From Sphingomonas palustris (GTDB taxonomy: Bacteria; Pseudomonadota; Alphaproteobacteria; Sphingomonadales; Sphingomonadaceae), in NCBI GenBank assembly GCA_026225215.1, contig JAMFSI010000110.1, positions 62,001 through 126,000 on the forward strand: a stretch of 64,000 nucleotides of DNA, written 5' to 3'. How positions within the stretch are numbered: position 1 is the stretch's first letter; the number at the start of each line of letters is the position of its first letter. Below are positions 33,968 through 42,862 of the stretch, one piece after another. The notes below the pieces were generated by a model. The model was not told the DNA's origin. It saw only the letters and a list, made by a program, of their open reading frames with translations, and made no database searches. Made by a program: the position numbers and the translations under genes.

Positions 33968-36274
33968 ATGTTCGCCAGATATACGACCGTTGCTTTGATG
34001 ATGGTTAGTACCGCGTGGCCTGCGCTGACTTATGCGCAACAGGCCGCGCCGGCTGCTGCCACCGATGCCAGCTCTTCCTCCAGCACCGATCAATCCGGCA
34101 ACGGCACCGGCACCGGCAACGGCGACATCGTCGTCACCGCGCTCCGCCGCGCAACCCGGCTGGAACAAACCCCGGCAGCCATTACCTCGCTCAGCAACGA
34201 CGCCATTCAGCAGAACAACATCACCGATCTTTCGGACCTTCAGCAAGTCGTCCCGGGCCTTGTGGCTACCAGCCAGGGTGCTGGCCTGAACGAACTCAGT
34301 CTGCGGGGTGTCCGCAGCAGCGCCGGCGACCAATTGGTGGGGCTTTATTATGACGAAACCCCCCTGAACGCTCCTCCTGGAACGACGACGGCGCAGGCAT
34401 CTGCGCAAAGCGACGTTGATTTTTTTGATATTTCACGGGTAGAAGTGCTGCGTGGACCGCAAGGCACACTGTATGGCGCCGGCGCAGCGGGGGGCGCGAT
34501 CAAGCTGATCACTAACAAGCCGGATCTCGAACATCTCGGCGGCACGATCGACCTTACCGGCAGCACCATCGACCATAGCGCCCAAGGCTATCAGGCCAAT
34601 GGCGAGATCAACATTCCGCTGATTCAAGACAAGCTGGCAGTGCGTGTGGTGGCCTATCGCCGGTATACGCCGGGCTATATCGACAACTCTCACCTTGGCC
34701 TGAACCATGTGAACAGCGATGCGGCTACAGGGGGGCGAGTGCTGGTGCGCTACCAGCCGGTTTCCGCCGTCACCTTGGACTTCTCGGCGCATTTCGGTTA
34801 TGAAAACGGCAAGGGCGATCCGCTCTGGGCGCCGTCTCAGGGCCTCTATCAGTCAGCAGATCTGGTTTTGCTGAAGTTCAGAGACAAAAACCGTTTCTAC
34901 AACTTCACGGGGAATTTCGATCTGGGTTTCGCGAAGCTGACCGCGACAACATCCTATCAGGACCGCAATCTGCTGCAGACGCGCGATCCCAATCCGTTGT
35001 TCGCACGCACCTTCAATCCGGCAATCGCCGCCGCCGGGGGACACCTTGGCACGCCCTACGCATTGCCGGTCGAGTACTACCAACCCCAGGACATCGAAGA
35101 CCTGACCTCGGAAGTTCGCTTGTCATCCGAAGGAAACGGTCCCTTCACATGGACGATCGGCGGATATTACGAGGATCGGCATTCTCATCTCACTTCGGAT
35201 ATAGCCAATGTGGCCAACCCGAGCATTGGCTACAATCCGAATTCCGACACCCTGCTGTTCGTGCGCCATGTCGTGGACGATCGCATTCAGAAAGCAGTAT
35301 TCGGGGAACTGGCGTACACCTTATTCCACAATCTGACAGCGACGGGCGGCATCCGTTACTACGACTATCACAATACCGTGGGCGGTGATCGCACTTACAG
35401 CAATCCCGCCTACCCCGCCAACGCTGCATTCTTTGGCGCCTTGCTGCCCTTCACGGCTTATAATTCGCGCGACAACGGCCTGCTCTATCGGGGAAATCTC
35501 AGCTGGCAGGCCGATCACCATCTGCTGTTCTATTTCAATGCGGCATCGGGATATCGGCCCGGCGGCGTGAACCAGCCGATCGGCAGCGTTACCAATCTGC
35601 CCTACAATCCCGACAGTGTCTGGACTTATGAGGCCGGCGCCAAGGCAAGCTATCTGGGCGGTCGGCTGGAAGCCAACGTCGCGCTTTATCGCACCGACTG
35701 GTCCAACATGCAGATCAACCTGAACAGCGGCAGCTTTTCCTTCATCGGCAACGCCGGTTCGGCCCGGCTGCAAGGGCTGGAAGCGGAGTTGCATTTCGAG
35801 CCAGCCAGGGGCTGGTCCTTCGACACCGCCCTGACCACATCGTCGAACAAGCTGACTTCCGATCAGATTTTCAACGTTGCGAGTGTCGTTGGCAGTGCCT
35901 CGGGCAAGGCCGGCGACCGCGTGCCGAACGTCCCCGATGGCACGGTGGATTTTTCCAGCACGTATGAATGGGGGATCGGCAATGGGCTGAAGGCGCAGGT
36001 TCACGGCAACGTCAGCTACATCGGCAACTCCTACAGCGCCTTCAATCCGGGAACCAGTGCGGCTGTAGCCGGCTATTACAAGATCGGCGATTATGCCGTC
36101 GCCGGCGCCCGCATCGGGGTGAAAGGACCGAGTTGGTCGGCCGCTGTGTTCGGCAGCAATCTCTTCGACGGGAAAGGAAAAATCTCTGCTGCCAATACGC
36201 TGGGCGGTGTGACCGAGACGGTCCTCACCGTTCAGCCGCGGACTATCGGGATCAATCTGACCAAGAGCTTCTGA
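33968..36274 (+). CDS. TonB-dependent outer-membrane receptor (second)
   Basis: 768 aa from the ATG at 33968 with GGGGA upstream. Signal peptide MFARYTTVALMMVSTAWPAL, then a Ser/Thr-rich linker, TonB-box region GDIVVTALRRATR, plug blocks LSLRGVRSSAGDQLVG and VEVLRGPQGTLYGAGAAGGA, and a barrel ending TIGINLTKSF. The barrel segment TYEWGIGNGLKAQVHGN is ordinary. It is preceded by a sigma-54 promoter and followed by a terminator, so it is monocistronic. By regulation it belongs to the proposed organosulfur regulon; by sequence its ligand is unknown. Confidence 0.92.
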   Translation: MFARYTTVALMMVSTAWPALTYAQQAAPAAATDASSSSSTDQSGNGTGTGNGDIVVTALRRATRLEQTPAAITSLSNDAIQQNNITDLSDLQQVVPGLVATSQGAGLNELSLRGVRSSAGDQLVGLYYDETPLNAPPGTTTAQASAQSDVDFFDISRVEVLRGPQGTLYGAGAAGGAIKLITNKPDLEHLGGTIDLTGSTIDHSAQGYQANGEINIPLIQDKLAVRVVAYRRYTPGYIDNSHLGLNHVNSDAATGGRVLVRYQPVSAVTLDFSAHFGYENGKGDPLWAPSQGLYQSADLVLLKFRDKNRFYNFTGNFDLGFAKLTATTSYQDRNLLQTRDPNPLFARTFNPAIAAAGGHLGTPYALPVEYYQPQDIEDLTSEVRLSSEGNGPFTWTIGGYYEDRHSHLTSDIANVANPSIGYNPNSDTLLFVRHVVDDRIQKAVFGELAYTLFHNLTATGGIRYYDYHNTVGGDRTYSNPAYPANAAFFGALLPFTAYNSRDNGLLYRGNLSWQADHHLLFYFNAASGYRPGGVNQPIGSVTNLPYNPDSVWTYEAGAKASYLGGRLEANVALYRTDWSNMQINLNSGSFSFIGNAGSARLQGLEAELHFEPARGWSFDTALTTSSNKLTSDQIFNVASVVGSASGKAGDRVPNVPDGTVDFSSTYEWGIGNGLKAQVHGNVSYIGNSYSAFNPGTSAAVAGYYKIGDYAVAGARIGVKGPSWSAAVFGSNLFDGKGKISAANTLGGVTETVLTVQPRTIGINLTKSF

Positions 36275-36298
36275 TATAATTCTTTTCTAAGCAAGACT

Positions 36299-36340
36299 AA
36301 TGAAGCTGCCGCCCGCATTTGCGGATGGCAGCTTCATTTT
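36299..36340 (+). terminator. Intrinsic terminator after the second TonB receptor
   Basis: AATGAAGCTGCC (36299-36310) pairs perfectly with GGCAGCTTCATT (36327-36338), followed by a short T run. Confidence 0.85.
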
Positions 36341-36407
36341 GCGAAAGTATCTTCTACTCCGCTCAATACATAGTGACGCAAACCACTTTACCCAGGATTG
36401 CACTTAT

Positions 36408-36444
36408 AGCGTCTGATCCGAAATTGAGTTTCAGATCAGACGCT
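36408..36444. repeat. Inverted repeat between two convergent TonB receptor genes
   Basis: AGCGTCTGATC (36408-36418) and GATCAGACGCT (36434-36444) are perfect 11-bp inverted copies around 15 nt. No T tract follows on either strand. Part of the gene-free gap 36275-36544. Confidence 0.55.
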
Positions 36445-36544
36445 GAGACCCAAAGGCGGGTGAAGCTGGTATTGGCCACTGAGAAGAGTTGCTCACCCCC
36501 TCTCCCCAGTGGACGATCAACAAAAATCGATACAATCACCTGGA

Positions 36545-38959
36545 TCAGAACTTGTAGAGCAGCGAAGCTCCCCAGGTGCGCGGGTCGCCATATTGGACAT
36601 CATCGCCCAACACCGCTGCGGCGGATTGCGTAGGCGAATTGACAGCAGCGACCGAAGTAGCGGTGAATGCTGGCAAGGCGTGATTGATATATACCGTGTT
36701 TAGGAAATTATTGACGAACACCGAGGCGCTGAAACGATCGTTGGGTGCGATCCAGGTAATCCGTGCGTTGGCTAGTGTATAAGCCCTATTACCCAGCAGA
36801 TAGCGACCGGGGGTCTGTGCCGGCTGGTCGTTCACATAGTAATATTGATGCGACGTATAGCGCGCATCCGCCTCCAGCTCGATCTTGCCGGCCTTCGCCA
36901 GCGGCAGGGTATAAGTGCCCCGACCGTTCAAGGTCAGATGCGGTGAGCGGACAAACTGATTTCCCGCAAGACTGGCCCCCCCGTTGATCACCTGGAATTG
37001 ATCAAACTTTGTATAAAGGAGGCCCGCCGAACCATCCAGTTTCAGCCGTTCGGTGGGCGCAGCGGTGAGTTCGAACTCCGCGCCATTCGCGTGAGCCTTG
37101 GCTGCGTTTTGCAGATAGGAAACCGAAGTATTCAGCACCTGGGGGTTTGGGCCGACCACGTTGACCTGAACATTGCGGTAATCATAGTGGAAGACAGTGG
37201 CATCGAAGGTCAATTTGCCGTCGAAGAACGTCGATTTGTAGCCGCCTTCGAAGTCGTTCAACCGCTCGGGTGCCACCACGATCAAGGCTGCAGGCACCGC
37301 CGCCGCCGTGTTAAAACCACCCGACTTCACGCCATGAGCGAATTTGAAGTACAGCAGATTGTTACGGTCGATCTTGAACTGCGGGGTGATATCGTAAGTC
37401 AGTGCATCCCAGGTTTTCTTGAGTACATTGGAGAATGTGTTGAGGCCGCCAATCGCTCCGGTATAATTATCCCACCACTGAGAGTAATTGCTCCAGGTCG
37501 CCAAATTAGCATTTGGCCCCGTAGTTGGAGTGGCCGAACGAGCGAAATCGAGCGTCTTGGTCTCGCGGCTCCAGCGCAAACCGCCAGTTAGTTTCAGGGC
37601 ATCGGTGAAGTTGTAAGTAGCGCTACCGAAGGCGGCACCGCTCTCGGCTTTATGCTCATAATCGATCAGGCTGTAAGCGGGAGCGCCAACATAGCCCGAG
37701 GCCGGCACGCTGCCCGCAGGCAAGTCGGCGGCATATGTGTCCGAGTGGATCTTCTCGTTGAAGTAGAACAGCCCCGTGATCCAGGTCAGCTTACCGGTTT
37801 GCGGCGAGGTCAATCGCAGCTCCTGTGTGAACTGGCTGGAATATGCGGCTGTATAACCCTCCGAGACGTTCAGTGGCGTATAGTCGCTGTCGGTTGCGCC
37901 AGCTGTGTCGAAGCGCTCATAGCCGCTGATCGAGGTCAGCGTGGTGCCACCGAGGTGGTAGTTTAGGTGCAGATTGCCGCCGATCTGACGATTATTGCTA
38001 TAAACTGGGCTATTCTCGTCGATATCGTTGATATCGGTCGAGGGGATGTAACCATTTCGGACAACCCCGCTGGCAGCATAGCTGGCGGTGGTCCACAGGT
38101 CACCCCGCGTATCGTATTTGCGATAGTGGAAGCTTAGCAAGGCATCCAGGTTTGTGGCCGGCTGGGCCAGAAGCTGCACGCGGACATTGTCGTCGGTAAT
38201 CCCGTTGCCCTTCTGCCCCGTGTACAGGTTGGTGAAACGACCGTCGCTGTCATCCAAGTGGAACGAGACGCGGGCCGCCAAAGCGTCGGGAACGATGACG
38301 GTGCCGATGCCACCTTCGGCGACCTTGTCGTCGTAGCTGCCGTATTCCAGCTTCACATAGCTGTCCTGATCGGCGGCGAAGGTCGGGCGTTCCGAAATGA
38401 TGTTGATCGCGCCGCCGGTGGTGTTCTTGCCCCACAGCGTGCCCTGCGGTCCGCGCAAAATCTCGACCTGCTGGACATCGAACAACGGCAGACCAGTCGC
38501 ATTCTCGTCCGAGATATACACATCGTCGAGATAAAAGCCCACTGGGCTGGCAAGATCGATTTGCTGCTGCCCGGCGCCGATGCCGCGGATCCACCAGCGC
38601 GGACGGCTGTGCTGGGTGGTGCCGGCCGAGGAATTCGGCGTCTGGGTAAGCAGTTCGGCAGCGGTTCCTCCGCCGAGGTCGTCAGTCCTGAACAACTCCT
38701 TGCTGAACGCGGTGACGGCGCTTGGCACATCCTGCAGGCGTTCCTGGCGGTGCTGCGCGGTCACGACGATATCCGCCGCCCCGGCGCCGTCGGCGGCATT
38801 TGCATCGGCGGCCGCGTTGGTGTCGGCAGCAGCAGCGTTCGACGTAGCGGTGGCGGCAGACGCTTCAGCGCCGGCTGCAAATGCCGGGCTGGTGATCAAA
38901 GCGGCTATCGCGAGCGCGCTGGCTCCAGACGCGACGGTCGTACGGAATAGGTTGGACAA
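36545..38959 (-). CDS. TonB-dependent outer-membrane receptor (third)
   Basis: 804 aa if translation starts at TTG 38959, which has GGGGGAA just upstream and gives a clean signal peptide (MSNLFRTTVASGASALAIAA...). A GTG at 38971 has no ribosome-binding site. After an Ala-rich linker comes ADIVVTAQHRQERLQ, plug blocks RWWIRGIGAGQQQID and VEILRGPQGTLWGKNTTGGA, and a barrel ending WGASLLYKF. It is preceded by a strong sigma-54 promoter (39016-39030) and paired dyad sites, so it is expected to be induced with the desulfurisation genes and to import an organosulfur compound. Confidence 0.93.
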   Translation of the reverse strand: MSNLFRTTVASGASALAIAALITSPAFAAGAEASAATATSNAAAADTNAAADANAADGAGAADIVVTAQHRQERLQDVPSAVTAFSKELFRTDDLGGGTAAELLTQTPNSSAGTTQHSRPRWWIRGIGAGQQQIDLASPVGFYLDDVYISDENATGLPLFDVQQVEILRGPQGTLWGKNTTGGAINIISERPTFAADQDSYVKLEYGSYDDKVAEGGIGTVIVPDALAARVSFHLDDSDGRFTNLYTGQKGNGITDDNVRVQLLAQPATNLDALLSFHYRKYDTRGDLWTTASYAASGVVRNGYIPSTDINDIDENSPVYSNNRQIGGNLHLNYHLGGTTLTSISGYERFDTAGATDSDYTPLNVSEGYTAAYSSQFTQELRLTSPQTGKLTWITGLFYFNEKIHSDTYAADLPAGSVPASGYVGAPAYSLIDYEHKAESGAAFGSATYNFTDALKLTGGLRWSRETKTLDFARSATPTTGPNANLATWSNYSQWWDNYTGAIGGLNTFSNVLKKTWDALTYDITPQFKIDRNNLLYFKFAHGVKSGGFNTAAAVPAALIVVAPERLNDFEGGYKSTFFDGKLTFDATVFHYDYRNVQVNVVGPNPQVLNTSVSYLQNAAKAHANGAEFELTAAPTERLKLDGSAGLLYTKFDQFQVINGGASLAGNQFVRSPHLTLNGRGTYTLPLAKAGKIELEADARYTSHQYYYVNDQPAQTPGRYLLGNRAYTLANARITWIAPNDRFSASVFVNNFLNTVYINHALPAFTATSVAAVNSPTQSAAAVLGDDVQYGDPRTWGASLLYKF

Positions 38960-39015
38960 GGATTCCCCCACTGGCTTACGGCCGCGGAATGCGCCCGGTC
39001 AACGGCACCTGCATG

Positions 39016-39030
39016 GCAAGCCCCGTGCCA
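39016..39030 (-). promoter_or_regulatory. Sigma-54 promoter of the third TonB receptor
   Basis: On the minus strand TGGCACG-GGGC-TTGC is a perfect match to the sigma-54 -24/-12 consensus. It lies about 57 nt upstream of the TTG start. Confidence 0.85.
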
Positions 39031-39105
39031 AACCGAAATTTCATTTAAATTTCAGCTAGATATGGCCACGATCCTGAGGATCCTGGTTGCTTGACCGATG
39101 ACCGT

Positions 39106-39153
39106 TGGTGCAATTGCAGCATCGCGTTCCAAGTGAATGCTGCAATTGCACCA
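39106..39153 (-). promoter_or_regulatory. Paired activator sites upstream of the third TonB receptor
   Basis: Two identical 17-bp sites in inverted orientation (39106-39122 and 39137-39153), each reading GCTGCAATTGCACCA from one side, centres 31 bp apart. They lie 76-123 nt upstream of the sigma-54 promoter, the usual distance for enhancer sites. They resemble GCTGCAAATTGCGCAG at 50179-50194. A terminator for the preceding exporter gene was considered, but no T tract follows. Confidence 0.65.
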
Positions 39154-39184
39154 GCCCCGCTACTCCGACAACGGCAGTATTCGC

Positions 39185-41038
39185 TTAGCTCGCCGGTTGG
39201 AGCTTTGCCGCCTGCTGGCTCAATACCGGGGCAGCCTGATCGTAGGCGGCATAGAGTGCAGCATAATGACCATCCTGCGCCAACAACTCGTCGTGCCGAC
39301 CAAGTTCGACGATGGCGCCTTCGCGAATGACCGCGATACGATCCGCTTCCCGGATGGTGGCCAGACGATGGGCGATAATCACGCTGGTGCGCCCCTCGCA
39401 CACCCGGCGCAGGGCTTTCTGAATCCGGCGTTCGGTGGCGACATCGACCGCGCTGGTCGCCTCATCCAGTACTAACACCGCCGGATCGGCGAGATAGGCC
39501 CGGACTAGACAGACCAGTTGCCGCTGCCCCTGGCTGAGCTGGGCGCCCAGTGCACCGACCTGGCTGTGATAACCATGCGGTAGCGATTCCAGCACTTCGT
39601 CTGCGCCCAGTTCGCGGGCCGCAGCGATCAATTCATCGTCCGATGCTGTGGGGCGAGCCAGGCGCAGATTATCGAGCACGCTGCCACCGAACAGGACATT
39701 GTCCTGCAACACGATGCCGACCTGGCGGCGTAAGCTGCTTTCGGAAATTTCCCTGATATCGTGCCCGTCGAGCAGTACCGCGCCTTCGTCGACATCGTAG
39801 AACCGGGTGAGTAGCTGGACGATGGTGCTCTTCCCGTGACCGGTAGGGCCGACGATCGCCAAGGTTTCGCCGGGCGCAACGGTAAGGTCCAGGCCATGGA
39901 TCACCGGCCGCCCTGGCGGGTAGGAGAACTTTACCCCCCGGAACACGATCTCGCCGGTCAGGCGCGGTAGGTCGCGCGCGTCGGGCGCGTCCCTAATGTC
40001 GGGCTCGGTATGCAGCAGCAGGAAGATGCGCTGGGCACAGGCCGTGCCATTGGCAAAGCGCTCGAACAGGTCGGAGAATTCCTGCAAAGGTGCCAGGAAC
40101 AGGAATACATAGAACAGGGCCTGCGTCAGCTGGCCCAGCGACATCGTGCCCAACGCAATGCCGCGCCCGCCAATCACCAGGGTCAGCGCCAGGCCGGCAG
40201 TGGTCAGCAGGCCCGTGTAAGGCGCGAACCAGCCCGAGCGGCTGTTGCCCCGAATCAGAGCCCGGTTGAAGTCGAGCAGCAGCCCCCGATAGGTAGCGAG
40301 GTTTTCCGCTTCGCGCCCGGTTTGCTGGATCAGCCGGACCCCGGCCACGGTTTCGACCAGATGCGCGGTGAAGCGGCTGCGGCATTCGGCGACGCGGGCC
40401 CAGCTCGCCTGGCTGACCCGCTTGAACAGCAAGGTCGCGATGATCAGCAGCGGCACCACCCCGGCAAGGCCAAGCAGCAGCGTTGGCGCGATATGCCACA
40501 GCAAGAATGCTGAAATCAGCAGCCGCAGAACGGCGGAGAGAAATTCGGGTGGCCCCTGGATCAACAGCGGCTCGAGCATATCGACATCGCGATCGGCACG
40601 GGCGATGATGCGGCCAGCCTTCGTGCGATCGAAATAACCCACCGACAACGTCTGGACATGGGCGAAGACCTGCGCGCGCAGATCGTTGAGCACGCGGATG
40701 GCCGCCAGTCCGGCACAATATTGCGAAAACCCGCCGAGCGCGAAACGCAGGCTCCAGCTCGCGACCAGGCCTGCGCAAGCCCAGGCCACCAGCGTTGCGT
40801 CTATGCCTCCCGTGGCGTGGCGCAGACCTTTGTCGATCACGAAGCCGATCAGCAGCGGCCGGATAAAGATCACGACGACTTGTACCAGCTCGATCGCCGC
40901 CACGGCCGCGATCAATCGTCGCACCGGCCGTACCAGCGGGAACAGATTGGCGGTGATGCTCCGGTTCAGCGCCTTCTTGGCAAAGCGCTCCTCAAGCTCG
41001 ATATCGGAGAGGGCAGAGTCGCCCCTGAAAGCGTTCAC
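39185..41038 (-). CDS. ABC exporter half-transporter with canonical ATPase site
   Basis: 617 aa: an N-terminal six-helix exporter domain (about residues 40-330) fused to an ATPase with Walker A GPTGHGKSTIV, signature LSQGQRQLVC, Walker B VLVLDEATSAVD with catalytic Glu, and H-loop IIAHRLATI. GTG start at 41038. The next gene upstream on the strand encodes a second half-transporter with a degenerate site, so together they look like a heterodimeric exporter of the TM287/288 or MdlAB kind. Position at the end of the desulfinase operon suggests export of a desulfurised product or toxic intermediate; this is inferred. Confidence 0.9.
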   Translation of the reverse strand: MNAFRGDSALSDIELEERFAKKALNRSITANLFPLVRPVRRLIAAVAAIELVQVVVIFIRPLLIGFVIDKGLRHATGGIDATLVAWACAGLVASWSLRFALGGFSQYCAGLAAIRVLNDLRAQVFAHVQTLSVGYFDRTKAGRIIARADRDVDMLEPLLIQGPPEFLSAVLRLLISAFLLWHIAPTLLLGLAGVVPLLIIATLLFKRVSQASWARVAECRSRFTAHLVETVAGVRLIQQTGREAENLATYRGLLLDFNRALIRGNSRSGWFAPYTGLLTTAGLALTLVIGGRGIALGTMSLGQLTQALFYVFLFLAPLQEFSDLFERFANGTACAQRIFLLLHTEPDIRDAPDARDLPRLTGEIVFRGVKFSYPPGRPVIHGLDLTVAPGETLAIVGPTGHGKSTIVQLLTRFYDVDEGAVLLDGHDIREISESSLRRQVGIVLQDNVLFGGSVLDNLRLARPTASDDELIAAARELGADEVLESLPHGYHSQVGALGAQLSQGQRQLVCLVRAYLADPAVLVLDEATSAVDVATERRIQKALRRVCEGRTSVIIAHRLATIREADRIAVIREGAIVELGRHDELLAQDGHYAALYAAYDQAAPVLSQQAAKLQPAS

Positions 41039-41056
41039 AGCGTCGCACTCCTCATC

Positions 41057-42850
41057 TCAGATCCCCATGAGCGCGCGGTAGGCCGAGTTCGACACGCTTA
41101 GCTGGTCGTGCGTGCCATTGGCGACGATCCGGCCCGAAGCCAGCACCAGCACGCGGTCGGCGGCAAGGATGGTCGACAAGCGGCTCGATACGATCAGCAT
41201 GGTCGGCGGCTCGGATCGCCCGCGCAAAGCGCGGATATTGGCGATAGCGCGCCGTTCGGTGGCGGCGTCGAGCGCGCTGGTGGCATCGTCGAGCACCAGC
41301 AGGTCGGCCCCCGACAGCAAGGCGCGGGCCAGGCAGATACGCTGGCGCTGACCGCCCGAAAGCGTCACTCCGCGATCGCCGACCTTGGTCGCCAAGCCCT
41401 CGCCGAGACGGGCCAGGACATCGCCCGCAGCGGCTTGCTCCAGCGCGTCGATCAGTTCGTCCTCGCTGGCGTTGGGGGCGGCAAGCCGCAGATTGGCGGC
41501 CAGCGTGTCCGAAAACAGGAAGCTCTCCTGCGGCAATACATGCACGCGGCGGCGCAGCTCGCTCAGGGTCAGCGAACGGACATCGTGCCAACCCGCCGCG
41601 TCGCTGCCGACCAGCACGCGTCCCGCACCCGCTTCCAGCAACCGGGGCAACAATGAGGTCAGGATGCTTTTGCCGGCGCCGGTCGGGCCGACCAGCGCCA
41701 CGATCTCGCCGGGGCGGATGGCGAAGGACAGATCATGCAACACCATGCCGCCATCACCGAGCGGCGCCGCGGAAATGTGCTCAAGCTTCAGCCCCAGCGG
41801 ACCCGCCGGCAGTTCGTCCGAGCCGGAGACGATCCCGGGTTCGGCATCGAGCACTTCCCAAATCCGCGCGGCTGAAGCGCGGGCGTCGGCGATCACCTGC
41901 AGTAGCCGGCCGATCCCCTCCATGCGCAGCACCAGCGTATTGACCACCAGCATCGCCGCCACCAGCCCACCGATGCCCAGCTGATGCCGCGACACCAGCC
42001 AGGCGCCATATCCCAGCACCCAGGCGTGGCCGAGCGCCATCACGGCTTGCGGCAGTGGCACCCGCTTCGAGGCGTGAGCGATGGCCGCGCGTGCCTCATG
42101 GCGGAAGGTATCGACATGGGTGCGGAAACGCTCGACCCGAGCCTGCGACAGACCGAACGCCTTGATCACGCGAACGCCGTTGACGCCTTCCGACAGATCC
42201 TGAGTCACCGCGTCATAGGCGGCGCCAATCCGCGTATCGAGCCGCACCAGCGCGTCGGCCTGCGACCACAGCATCGCAATGCCCAGCACCATCAGCGCAA
42301 ACGGGACTGCGCCGAGCCACGGCGACCAGCTGAACAAAACCCCCACCGAGATCACCACGACGAGGCCGGTCTCGAACATCTGGCGCCAGAAATTGATCAG
42401 CGCATCGCGCAATTTGTCGGCATCGCGAGTCATCCGCGTAACCATCTCGCCGACGCCGTGGCGCCAATGATAAGCGAGATCGAGCCGCTGGATCTGGGCG
42501 AGGATGCGCCCGCGCAGTTTGGTGAGCAATTCCTGGCCGATGGTCAGCGACAGCAGACCAGCGCCATATTGCACGACGCCGCGCGCCAGCGACAATGCCA
42601 TCAGCACCACCGCCCAGTGCCAGGCGCGCGAGTAGTCCAACCCGCCAGCGATGTGGCGCACCAGTCTGCCGCCACCCGCCTCCTGCACCGCGCGGCCGAC
42701 CAGCACTTGCTGGCCGACCAGCGCGACATTCACCGCCGCCAGCAGCAGCGCGGTAGCGGTAAAGCGCAAGGGCATCTCGCGATAAATCGCCAGGCACCGC
42801 AACAGCGGACTGCGCGCCAGGAATGGCGCCTTACTCCCCCCGCTCACCAC
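41057..42850 (-). CDS. ABC exporter half-transporter with degenerate ATPase site
   Basis: 597 aa, GTG start at 42850. Membrane domain with about six helices, then an ATPase with Walker A GPTGAGKSILTSL and an intact signature LSGGQRQRICLARAL. Its Walker B catalytic Glu is replaced by Asp (LLVLDDATSALD) and its switch His by Ser (LIVSSRLSTI). Such a pair of one degenerate and one canonical site is the known signature of heterodimeric ABC exporters. It lies 18 nt upstream of its partner and 12 nt after the DszB-like gene. Confidence 0.9.
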   Translation of the reverse strand: MVSGGSKAPFLARSPLLRCLAIYREMPLRFTATALLLAAVNVALVGQQVLVGRAVQEAGGGRLVRHIAGGLDYSRAWHWAVVLMALSLARGVVQYGAGLLSLTIGQELLTKLRGRILAQIQRLDLAYHWRHGVGEMVTRMTRDADKLRDALINFWRQMFETGLVVVISVGVLFSWSPWLGAVPFALMVLGIAMLWSQADALVRLDTRIGAAYDAVTQDLSEGVNGVRVIKAFGLSQARVERFRTHVDTFRHEARAAIAHASKRVPLPQAVMALGHAWVLGYGAWLVSRHQLGIGGLVAAMLVVNTLVLRMEGIGRLLQVIADARASAARIWEVLDAEPGIVSGSDELPAGPLGLKLEHISAAPLGDGGMVLHDLSFAIRPGEIVALVGPTGAGKSILTSLLPRLLEAGAGRVLVGSDAAGWHDVRSLTLSELRRRVHVLPQESFLFSDTLAANLRLAAPNASEDELIDALEQAAAGDVLARLGEGLATKVGDRGVTLSGGQRQRICLARALLSGADLLVLDDATSALDAATERRAIANIRALRGRSEPPTMLIVSSRLSTILAADRVLVLASGRIVANGTHDQLSVSNSAYRALMGI

Positions 42851-42862
42851 TTGGCCGACCTG

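Noticed and set aside
39106-39153. Transcription terminator for the exporter operon
   Set aside because: The hairpin lacks a T tract on either side, and each arm matches the activator dyad found at other sigma-54 promoters.
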